DNA from: Gudongella sp051744365
GTDB lineage: Bacteria > Bacillota > Clostridia > Tissierellales > Tissierellaceae
NCBI GenBank assembly: GCA_051744365.1
Contig: JBNJCX010000060.1
Coordinates: 1-9,637 of the forward strand
Reading direction: 5' to 3'
Length of the DNA stretch: 9,637 bases
The position numbers were made by a program, and so were the translations under genes. The notes below the pieces were generated by a model. The model saw only the letters and a list, made by a program, of their open reading frames with translations, did not search any database and was not told the origin of the DNA. Positions 1 to 5,852 of this stretch are shown here, one piece after another. The stretch's first letter is position 1; the number at the start of each line of letters is the position of its first letter.

Positions 1-1797
1 TCTGGCAGAATCTATTGGCAATTTAGTATCCTCATCAAGGGTTATAACATATTTGATTTTTCCTATATGCTGTGAAATATCAGTTGATATGACTTTGTGG
101 GAAGTGTTTTTCTGACCTAGGATTAAGTTGTTAAATTCTGTAAGTGAACCTCTTTTTCTTTCCCAGCACATCCATTTACCTTGTTTTTTATTATATTGAC
201 GTTTTCTTTGAAAATAATAAAAAACAGAGTCTGAGGAACTATATTTCTTATTCAACTCTTTAGCTTTATTTAGTGCAGCATTTATAAGAATATTGTCCTT
301 TTCATCTGATTCCTTGTCTGAGTCCATAAATTCACCGAGAAGAGCAAAATATAAATTTTTGGATCTATTTGCAAGGAAATATTCTTCCATTTTTTCAAAT
401 ATTTCTTCAATATGTTCTTCTGAAGTTATAAGTACAGGCATTATAACAAAAGTTTTATATTTTGAGGGGATGTCCTTTTCAAATTCTAATTTAGGTAAAA
501 AATTAACAGGATAGAACTTTTGTAATAAGTAGTTGAATAATCTTATATAAAGATCACTTAAAAGTATAGTTAGCATTATGCTCAATAAAATGGTAGCTGC
601 AATATGATAATTCATGCCATTAAAATATTGAAAAAACAAACTAAATGAAAGTACAGCTAGTATAGCTATAATTATTATATAAAGATATGAAAGCTGTTCT
701 GTTTGTAGTCTAAATTTCATTTTTAGATTAAAACTTTCAATTAAATCTTTTTCGCCTTTTCCTATAATATAATATCCACAATGTTGTTCTCTTAAGGGTC
801 CGTTACTTTCTTTGGATAACTTTACAGCTGCTGATGCAACTTGAATTTCTTCTATATTGTATTCGCGAGCTATCTTTTCAAGTTTTCTTCTATAATGGTC
901 TCTTGAGTTGAAATCCATTTGTTTATAAAAACCAGAAGGATCATCTCTTAAAATATTCTCAACAATGGAAACTTCTTCGAAGATGACTTTCCAGTTGAAT
1001 TTAGAAATTTTGTTTAATGAAGTATAAAGATTCCCTATATAAATATCAATATTGGACTGGTACATATGCGAAAGAGATATGATCTCTTTCAAGTCTGTGT
1101 TTCTTTCTTTAAATTCAGAATCTAAAAAATCAAATGTTTTTGAATATATTTTTTGATTTTTACTCAATCGTCTATATAAAGTTTCAATATATATAGGAGA
1201 TAAATTTGGGTTGCTTCTAAGTTCTTTTTTTATGTTGTCAAAAACTATCTCTGGATCCTCTATAGGTGTATGGATAGCCTTAAGTTTACTTTCTTGTGTC
1301 TTTAGTATTTCTTTTGATTCTTCATTTATCTTTTCTGTAATGGCAATGATAAGCATGGTATTAAAAGCCCATATTTCTGCTATTGATAATATCTTGCTAT
1401 TTTGATAAGTTTTTAAAAATTCTATAATTGTGTTTTCGTTAAAATTACCTTTAGTACTTTCAATCAAATCTATAGCTATATGATATATCTGAGGGTAACC
1501 TTTGAAAATCGTATTAGTCAATATGCCAAGAAGTAATTTTTCTTTTTTAATTGAGGATACTTTTAATTTACTGTACTCTTCTCCTACCTTATAATAATTA
1601 TCTAAAACCCAGGATATACCTAAAATCAAATCATCTTCCTCGGAAGCTATATCAGATAAACTATTGTAGGTTTTAGTGATTTCACTAAAGTTTTCCTCCA
1701 TATTAGATATAAGTTTTCTAATATGCTGATTTTTATATTCTACATTACTTTCTGTCGCAAGTTTTATAATAGTTGCCTTTTGTTCGGGTGTCATCAT
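1..1797 (-). CDS. Cyclic beta-1,2-glucan synthase-like membrane glycosyltransferase, N-terminal 599 residues (cut by window edge)
   Basis: This open frame runs without a stop from an ATG at 1797 through base 1, so the gene continues beyond the left edge. The start is set by AGAAGGAG at 1806-1813, 8 bases upstream; a second ATG follows immediately. The translation matches the N-terminal architecture of NdvB/ChvB-type cyclic beta-1,2-glucan synthases. There is a helical region with WVLDNYY (63-69) and a GYPQIYHIA block (100-109). Next come NWKVIFEEVS (268-277) and DPSGFYKQMDFNSRDHYRRK (286-305), then LREQHCGYYIIG (335-346). Two hydrophobic segments follow (about 369-391 and 397-420), then a GT84-like portion with WERKRGSLTEFN (545-556) and VITLDEDTKLP (584-594), whose D588-x-D590 is the presumed metal/UDP-sugar site. 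Family members are very large (over 2,500 residues) and carry a C-terminal GH94 phosphorylase-like domain, which is not visible here. By family, the protein would polymerise glucose from UDP-glucose at the cytoplasmic membrane. Family assignment is firm; the exact product is inferred. Codon use is strongly A/T-biased (TTA, ATA, AGA). Confidence 0.88.
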   Translation of the reverse strand, partial: MMTPEQKATIIKLATESNVEYKNQHIRKLISNMEENFSEITKTYNSLSDIASEEDDLILGISWVLDNYYKVGEEYSKLKVSSIKKEKLLLGILTNTIFKGYPQIYHIAIDLIESTKGNFNENTIIEFLKTYQNSKILSIAEIWAFNTMLIIAITEKINEESKEILKTQESKLKAIHTPIEDPEIVFDNIKKELRSNPNLSPIYIETLYRRLSKNQKIYSKTFDFLDSEFKERNTDLKEIISLSHMYQSNIDIYIGNLYTSLNKISKFNWKVIFEEVSIVENILRDDPSGFYKQMDFNSRDHYRRKLEKIAREYNIEEIQVASAAVKLSKESNGPLREQHCGYYIIGKGEKDLIESFNLKMKFRLQTEQLSYLYIIIIAILAVLSFSLFFQYFNGMNYHIAATILLSIMLTILLSDLYIRLFNYLLQKFYPVNFLPKLEFEKDIPSKYKTFVIMPVLITSEEHIEEIFEKMEEYFLANRSKNLYFALLGEFMDSDKESDEKDNILINAALNKAKELNKKYSSSDSVFYYFQRKRQYNKKQGKWMCWERKRGSLTEFNNLILGQKNTSHKVISTDISQHIGKIKYVITLDEDTKLPIDSAR

Positions 1798-1821
1798 AAT
1801 AAAAACTCCTTCTATAAAATA

Positions 1822-1887
1822 TTATGTATACAATGGACTTGATCTACACCGGGCATATAAGGAATTCTGTGTGAAATTTATTCGCAT
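1822..1887 (-). CDS. Possible 21-residue leader peptide ORF upstream of the glucan synthase-like gene
   Basis: A 21-codon frame starts at ATG 1887 and ends with TAA at 1822-1824. It has a near-ideal ribosome binding site, TAGGAGG at 1894-1900, 6 bases before the ATG. It begins MRINFTQNSLYAR and ends SSPLYT. Its stop lies 24 bases before the glucan synthase-like ATG and just ahead of that gene's own binding site, an arrangement seen in leader peptides and translationally coupled small genes. I recognise no family. It could equally be a decayed gene start or part of an intergenic repeat; no coding statistic can be drawn from so short a frame. Confidence 0.3.
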   Translation of the reverse strand: MRINFTQNSLYARCRSSPLYT

Positions 1888-1956
1888 TTATGACCTCCTA
1901 TGTGCTAATGGTACCTATTTACCCGAAATACCGATGACTTAAACTCCCTCAATTCT

Positions 1957-2145
1957 CTAGCTCCACCATGTCTTATAAACAACATAGGGTATAATCGCAA
2001 AGGCAAATACAAACTCCCTAGGAGCGTATAAATAATTCCCTGTAAGCCAGAACAGCACTGGAATCCTGTTGGGAAGAAAACGGTAGATTATCACAAGGAT
2101 CAGTGTGGATATGATCAACACCAGAATCCCTTTCTTGTCTGCCAT
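1957..2145 (-). CDS. Small two-helix membrane protein, DUF1648-like fragment, in the fluoride unit
   Basis: This 62-residue protein starts at ATG 2145 behind AAGGAG (2154-2159, 8-base spacing). It begins 22 bases after the antiporter stop, so it is very probably co-transcribed from the fluoride riboswitch promoter. It has a short charged N-terminus (MADKK), one hydrophobic helix (about 6-24), a loop, and a second helix (about 43-60) ending YKTWWS. The loop and helix pattern LPNRIPVLFWLTGN followed by FVFAFAIIP resembles the DUF1648 pattern, in which LP-x-x-IP-V is followed by H-x-N and G and then a membrane helix. The usual His is absent here (VLFW instead of V-HWN). The function is unknown. 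Its position suggests a helper or modulator of the antiporter, but that is inference only. It is complete in itself, with a start, a binding site and a TAG stop. Confidence 0.72.
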   Translation of the reverse strand: MADKKGILVLIISTLILVIIYRFLPNRIPVLFWLTGNYLYAPREFVFAFAIIPYVVYKTWWS

Positions 2146-2167
2146 GATTCTCTCTCCTTATCGCTTT

Positions 2168-3352
2168 TTATTCTGATTCCGAGCTTAAATAACGTTTCAT
2201 GTATTTTATACCCATTGATCCCAAGGGGGCTGTCAAAATTATTGAAAGTACTGCCATGGCAAGAATAAGCTCTCCTCCTTCCACTCCATAAGCAAGAGGT
2301 ACCGCCCCGATTGCCGCCTGTACAGTAGCCTTTGGCGTATATGCAACGGCACAGAACATCTTTTCCATTCTATCCAGCTCAGTTCCTAGAAGTACAAGAT
2401 ATACTCCCAAAGACCTCATAAGGAGTCCCACTGAAATTATCAACAAACCTATACCTCCTGCATTTATGGCCACATTTACATCAACCTGAGCTCCCACCAG
2501 AACAAATAACAGGATTTCTGCAAGTATCCATATTTTATTGAATTTCACTGAAAGCCTTCTTGCAACTATTCCTCTTTTAAGAAGAATTATAAATCCTATT
2601 GTCATAACACCAAGTAATCCGGAGAAAGGAACTAATCCCGTAATCAGATCCTCAAATCCCATCAGGAGAATTGCCGCGCCAAGGATCATAAGAACCTTTT
2701 TTGTGTCCCGAATGTGATGGGTTTCAAATATCCTGACAAATACCACTCCCACTATATAACCTACTCCAACTCCTGTCAAAATTGACACTGGAATCTGGAA
2801 TAGCTGTTTTGTAACACTTGCACTCTCACCTCCATAAATTCCAAGAAAGCTTGTAAATATTGTTATTGCGACAATGTCATCCAGAGATGCCCCCGCAAGT
2901 ATCAAAGTGGGAATATTCTTATCCTCCCCTCTTCTTTCATCCTTCAGCTGCAGCATTGCAGGGACAACTACTGCCGGCGATACAGCTGCAATTACAAATC
3001 CAAGAATTCCTCCCTGTACAAATGAAAAATCAAATACCAGCATTGATATCCCCATTATGGTTATTCCCTCAAGAATTCCCGGAATAAAGCTAAGACCAAG
3101 GGCAGGTCTTCCTACCTTCTTTAAAACATCCCAGTCCAGACCCAGTCCAGCCCTTAGAAGAATAATTAGAAGTGCTATCTCCCTAAAATCTGCAGAAACG
3201 CTCATCAGCTCCGGACTTATGTAATCAAGACCATGGGGACCCACTATAATTCCCACCATCAGCATTCCCAAAAGGCCTGGAATATGGAGCTTGTCCATTA
3301 TCCAGTTGGCCGCAAGGCCCATTATTGTTATAATTCCTAAACTAGTTGCCAT
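2168..3352 (-). CDS. Cation:proton antiporter family protein under a fluoride riboswitch, probable fluoride exporter
   Basis: This is a 394-residue integral membrane protein of the CPA (NhaP/Kef-type) antiporter superfamily. Most of its length is hydrophobic helices, as expected for 11-13 spans. Family landmarks are IPGLLGMLMVGIIVGPHGL (24-42), LLRAGLGLDWD (65-75), AVSPAVVVPAMLQL (123-136), the acidic pair in GASLDDIVAI (D158, D159; the core ion/proton site in this superfamily), and YTPKATVQAAIG (338-349). The start is ATG 3352, chosen because AAGGAGG at 3359-3365 lies 6 bases upstream. A longer reading from TTG 3379 would begin inside the U-tract of the riboswitch terminator. The gene follows a fluoride riboswitch, and Na+/H+-antiporter-type genes are among the known targets of that riboswitch class. 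The likely role is therefore fluoride export driven by the proton or sodium gradient. The substrate is inferred from regulation; no fluoride-specific residue is claimed. Confidence 0.92.
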   Translation of the reverse strand: MATSLGIITIMGLAANWIMDKLHIPGLLGMLMVGIIVGPHGLDYISPELMSVSADFREIALLIILLRAGLGLDWDVLKKVGRPALGLSFIPGILEGITIMGISMLVFDFSFVQGGILGFVIAAVSPAVVVPAMLQLKDERRGEDKNIPTLILAGASLDDIVAITIFTSFLGIYGGESASVTKQLFQIPVSILTGVGVGYIVGVVFVRIFETHHIRDTKKVLMILGAAILLMGFEDLITGLVPFSGLLGVMTIGFIILLKRGIVARRLSVKFNKIWILAEILLFVLVGAQVDVNVAINAGGIGLLIISVGLLMRSLGVYLVLLGTELDRMEKMFCAVAYTPKATVQAAIGAVPLAYGVEGGELILAMAVLSIILTAPLGSMGIKYMKRYLSSESE

Positions 3353-3358
3353 CCTTTT

Positions 3359-3365
3359 CCTCCTT
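3359..3365 (-). promoter_or_regulatory. Ribosome binding site that sets the antiporter start
   Basis: AAGGAGG on the minus strand, 6 bases before ATG 3352. It lies downstream of the riboswitch terminator and outside its stem, so control appears to act on transcription rather than by hiding this site. Confidence 0.85.
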
Positions 3366-3377
3366 AAAACAAAAGTC

Positions 3378-3421
3378 AAAAAACTCCTGCCAGAGACTCA
3401 AAAAGAGTCCCCGACAGGAGT
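3378..3421 (-). terminator. Intrinsic terminator forming the expression platform of the fluoride riboswitch
   Basis: On the minus strand, ACTCCTG (3415-3421) pairs perfectly with CAGGAGT (3383-3389). An inner stem GGGACTC/GAGTCTC (one G-U pair) closes a TTTTT loop, and the outer stem runs into six T's (3378-3383, partly shared with the stem end). This is a strong Rho-independent terminator just upstream of the antiporter. Its 5' arm is the same stretch that forms the aptamer pseudoknot, so aptamer folding and termination exclude each other. On the plus strand no T-run follows the hairpin, so it acts in one direction. It also sits where the upstream threonine operon should end. Confidence 0.9.
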
Positions 3422-3460
3422 CATCAGCCGTAGCATTTAATGGCGAACCCCATCGCCCAT
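3415..3460 (-). promoter_or_regulatory. Fluoride riboswitch (crcB-motif aptamer)
   Basis: The minus strand reads GGGCGATGGGGTTCGCC (3442-3458), then ATTAAATGCTACGGC, then TGATGACTCCTG. This matches the fluoride aptamer: a GGCG/CGCC hairpin with an eight-base loop, an A-rich joiner, a second short hairpin (here GC/GC closed by a UACG tetraloop), the conserved TGATG, and the pseudoknot strand. The loop bases GGGGTT can pair with GACTCC (3417-3422), using G-U wobbles. Pairing those bases would free the 3' terminator arm and switch the antiporter on when fluoride is bound. The order promoter, aptamer, terminator, antiporter is the standard layout for this class. The identification rests on recalled consensus and visible pairing, not on a covariance search. 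Confidence 0.93.
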
Positions 3461-3484
3461 AGTCCAATATGTTGCTTGATAACA

Positions 3485-3514
3485 ATTATATCCTCTAATT
3501 ACTGTTCGAGTCAA
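3485..3514 (-). promoter_or_regulatory. Vegetative-type promoter of the fluoride unit
   Basis: On the minus strand, a -35 TTGACT (3509-3514) and a perfect -10 TATAAT (3485-3490) are separated by 18 bases. Transcription would start near 3478, giving about 20 bases of leader before the aptamer. The -35 box starts only 3 bases after the thrB stop codon (3518-3520), so the promoter occupies the whole thrB-riboswitch gap. Confidence 0.85.
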
Positions 3515-3517
3515 CAA

Positions 3518-4369
3518 TTAGATTCTTACAGCCCCTGTGGTTTCAATACTGTGGATAGAGACTTCCCATCTGGGATATTCTGATTCCATATATTTTGATA
3601 GCTTATGGCAAATATCATCGTTATCTTCCTTTGCGACACACATTATTGTTGAGCCGGCACCGCTTAAGTAGGAACCAAGAACTCCAAAATCGCCTGCCGC
3701 TTTCATTACCTTATCGAATCCCGGTATCAAGTCACCTCTGTATGGCTGATGGAACATATCCTCAAAACCTATTCTTAAGAGATGGTCTTCGCCTGTCATA
3801 AATGCTGCAACAAGCAAGGTTGCCCTGCTGACATTGTGAATCCCATCCTTGTGGGGTATTGTCTTTGGAAGAGCCGCCCTGGCAACCTCTGTCGATAGAT
3901 GGAAATCAGGTATAAGAGCTATAAATGAGTATTTGTTCCTTATTGGTATCTTTATGCTGTAGACTTCACCGTCCTTCATAGCTGAAACAACCATTCCTCC
4001 CAATAAAGCCGGCGCAACATTATCGGGATGCCCTTCAAATTCAGTTGCTATTTTAAGTATCTCATTTTTATCAAGGGGGCGGCCAAGTAATTCATTTGCA
4101 CCCATCATTCCACCGATTATGCAGGAGGAGGAGGATCCAAGACCCCTTGCGATGGGAATATCAGCATTAATTGTAATTTCAACAGGCTCCGGTTCTTTCC
4201 CAAGATGTTCAAATACCATGTTGTATCCCTCGTGCACCATGGTATCAATCCTTGTAGATCCGGCGTTTGCATTGAAAGTGAATTCATTGTATCTATCAAT
4301 TGCAAGTCCCATTACGTCAAAGCCCGGTCCAAGATTTGCGCTTGTCGCAGGTACCCTTATTCTAATCAT
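3518..4369 (-). CDS. thrB: Homoserine kinase
   Basis: Phosphorylates L-homoserine with ATP to O-phosphohomoserine, the substrate of threonine synthase, in the cytoplasm. It is a GHMP-family kinase of 283 residues, slightly shorter than the roughly 300-310 of common homologues but complete. The N-terminus has VPATSANLGPGFDVMGLA (6-23). The ATP-binding loop is PIARGLGSSSS (72-82), followed by EGHPDNVAPALLGG (112-125). The C-terminal GHMP motif is SYLSGAGSTIMCVA. The ATG at 4369 overlaps the last 8 bases of thrC, and its ribosome binding site AAGGAGGAG (4376-4384, 6-base spacing) lies inside the thrC coding sequence. The two should therefore be translationally coupled. It is the last gene of the threonine operon. 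No terminator of its own follows; the next hairpin is the one in the fluoride riboswitch. Confidence 0.96.
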   Translation of the reverse strand: MIRIRVPATSANLGPGFDVMGLAIDRYNEFTFNANAGSTRIDTMVHEGYNMVFEHLGKEPEPVEITINADIPIARGLGSSSSCIIGGMMGANELLGRPLDKNEILKIATEFEGHPDNVAPALLGGMVVSAMKDGEVYSIKIPIRNKYSFIALIPDFHLSTEVARAALPKTIPHKDGIHNVSRATLLVAAFMTGEDHLLRIGFEDMFHQPYRGDLIPGFDKVMKAAGDFGVLGSYLSGAGSTIMCVAKEDNDDICHKLSKYMESEYPRWEVSIHSIETTGAVRI

Positions 4370-5843
4370 CTGTCTCTCCTCCTTGAAGGAGATGGAGAAC
4401 CACTTCCTTCATTTCTTCTTTATTGCATACCTTCCCGTGTAGTGTTGGAAGCTCTTTGAGCTCCGCCACCTGAGGAGGTATTTCCACTTCCATTGCATCT
4501 GAAATAATCTTCATCCCCTTGAAAATATCCTCAGGAACTGGCTTGCCAATAGATGCAATCACCTTGTCAGGGAACTTGAACGGGCTTGCTGTTGATGCTA
4601 GTATAACCGGCTTTTTATCGCCAGTTTCCTTAAGATACTTTTTGTAAACTGCATAGGCAACTGCAGTATGGGGATCCATAAGATACCCTTCGTTATCATA
4701 AAGTTGACCTATGCTTTGTGCTACTTCTTTCTCATCTGCATACTCCCCATAAACCTCTTCATTACTGAAATCATTCCAGTTGAAGCTTCCTTCCTCTGAA
4801 AGCTGTTCCATCATCTTGCTTATTGCTGAGTCATCTTTCCCGGAAATATGAAATAAAAATCTTTCCAGGTTGCTTGACACCAGAATATCCATAGATGGTG
4901 AAGATGTCAGAAGAAGTTTTCTGTCCTTGTCATATACTCCCGTTTCAAAGAAATCAGTGAGTATCTTGTTTTCATTTGATGCACATATGAGCTTGTCTAC
5001 AGGCAAGCCCATCTCCTTGGCATAGTATGCAGCAAGTATGTTCCCAAAGTTTCCTGTGGGTACAACTATGTTTACTTCCTGATTTCTGTCTATCTTCTTC
5101 TCCTTTAGCAGCTTTAGATAGGCGTATACATAATAGACAACCTGCGGTACCAGCCTTCCGATATTTATGGAGTTTGCTGAGGATAGTAGATAACCTCTCT
5201 CCTTAAGCATACTGTTGTATTCAACATCCCCGAATATATCCTTTACACCCTTCTGTGCGTCATCAAAGTTTCCTTCGATCGCAACCACATGGGTGTTGTC
5301 TCCCCTCTGGGTGATCATTTGAAGTCTTTGCATGGAACTGACTCCATCCTTTGGATAGAATACTACCACATTTACTCCCGGTACGTCCCTGAAGCCCTCA
5401 AGGGCAGCTTTGCCCGTGTCTCCTGAGGTGGCTGTGAGGATAACAACCTCCTCCTTTATTCCCTTGCTTTGAAGTGCTGAACTCATAAGAAAGGGAAGCA
5501 CAGTAAGTGCCATATCCTTGAATGCAAGTGTAGGCCCGTGGAACAGCTCCAGAAAATGGGCTCCTCCTCTGGATTGGATCTTTACAGGCTCATCCCCTTG
5601 GAATTTTTCCCCATAGGCTCCTTCAACTGCTCTCTCCAGATCAGCCTCAGGATAATCATCAAAGTATAATCCCAGAATCAACTTTGCAAGATTCTTGTAA
5701 TCAAGGTCCAGCATCTTCGAAATTTCTGGCAATGCAGGAATGCTTTCCGGTATAAACAACCCTCCGTCCTCTGCAATTCCCTTTATTATGGCTTCCATTG
5801 AGGAAACCATTTTGTTCTTATTCCTTGTACTGTAGTATCTCAT
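4362..5843 (-). CDS. thrC: Threonine synthase
   Basis: A PLP enzyme that converts O-phosphohomoserine and water to L-threonine and phosphate, the last pathway step. At 493 residues it belongs to the longer threonine synthase type (E. coli/fungal-like), with the characteristic N-terminus MRYYSTRN followed by IAEDGGLFIPESIP (23-36). The PLP-binding lysine is K109 in GPTLAFKDMAL. TATSGDTGKAALEG (137-150) and the glycine-rich PTGNFGNILAAYYAKEMGLP are the other cofactor and substrate loops. The C-terminal part includes ASTASPFKFPDKV, typical of the family. The ATG at 5843 has AGGAGGG (5848-5854) 4 bases upstream, overlapping the hom stop codon. The intergenic gap is 9 bases, and the 3' end overlaps thrB. 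Nothing appears broken. Confidence 0.97.
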   Translation of the reverse strand: MRYYSTRNKNKMVSSMEAIIKGIAEDGGLFIPESIPALPEISKMLDLDYKNLAKLILGLYFDDYPEADLERAVEGAYGEKFQGDEPVKIQSRGGAHFLELFHGPTLAFKDMALTVLPFLMSSALQSKGIKEEVVILTATSGDTGKAALEGFRDVPGVNVVVFYPKDGVSSMQRLQMITQRGDNTHVVAIEGNFDDAQKGVKDIFGDVEYNSMLKERGYLLSSANSINIGRLVPQVVYYVYAYLKLLKEKKIDRNQEVNIVVPTGNFGNILAAYYAKEMGLPVDKLICASNENKILTDFFETGVYDKDRKLLLTSSPSMDILVSSNLERFLFHISGKDDSAISKMMEQLSEEGSFNWNDFSNEEVYGEYADEKEVAQSIGQLYDNEGYLMDPHTAVAYAVYKKYLKETGDKKPVILASTASPFKFPDKVIASIGKPVPEDIFKGMKIISDAMEVEIPPQVAELKELPTLHGKVCNKEEMKEVVLHLLQGGETDD

Positions 5844-5852
5844 GTTTCCCTC

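Noticed and set aside
293..514. Plus-strand open frame inside the left region
   Set aside because: It lies opposite the continuous minus-strand frame whose translation matches the cyclic glucan synthase family; Ser/Phe-rich shadow composition.
1211..1405. Plus-strand hydrophobic 64-residue frame
   Set aside because: Antisense shadow of the glucan synthase-like gene; no binding site support and no family resemblance.
1888..1956. Terminator after the small membrane protein gene
   Set aside because: Only a weak, bulged pairing (GGTATTT with AAATAGGTACC) is visible, and no T-run follows, so I do not call a terminator.
2860..3224. Two plus-strand frames opposite the antiporter
   Set aside because: Antisense shadows; the minus-strand reading has the family motifs, including the Asp pair.
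3353..3379. Upstream TTG start extending the antiporter by nine residues
   Set aside because: The TTG falls in the U-tract of the riboswitch terminator, and the extension encodes the ribosome binding site itself (AAGGAGG at 3359-3365). ATG 3352 gives a normal N-terminus.
4117..4459. Short frames on both strands over the thrB/thrC junction
   Set aside because: All are alternative readings of well-supported thrB and thrC sequence.
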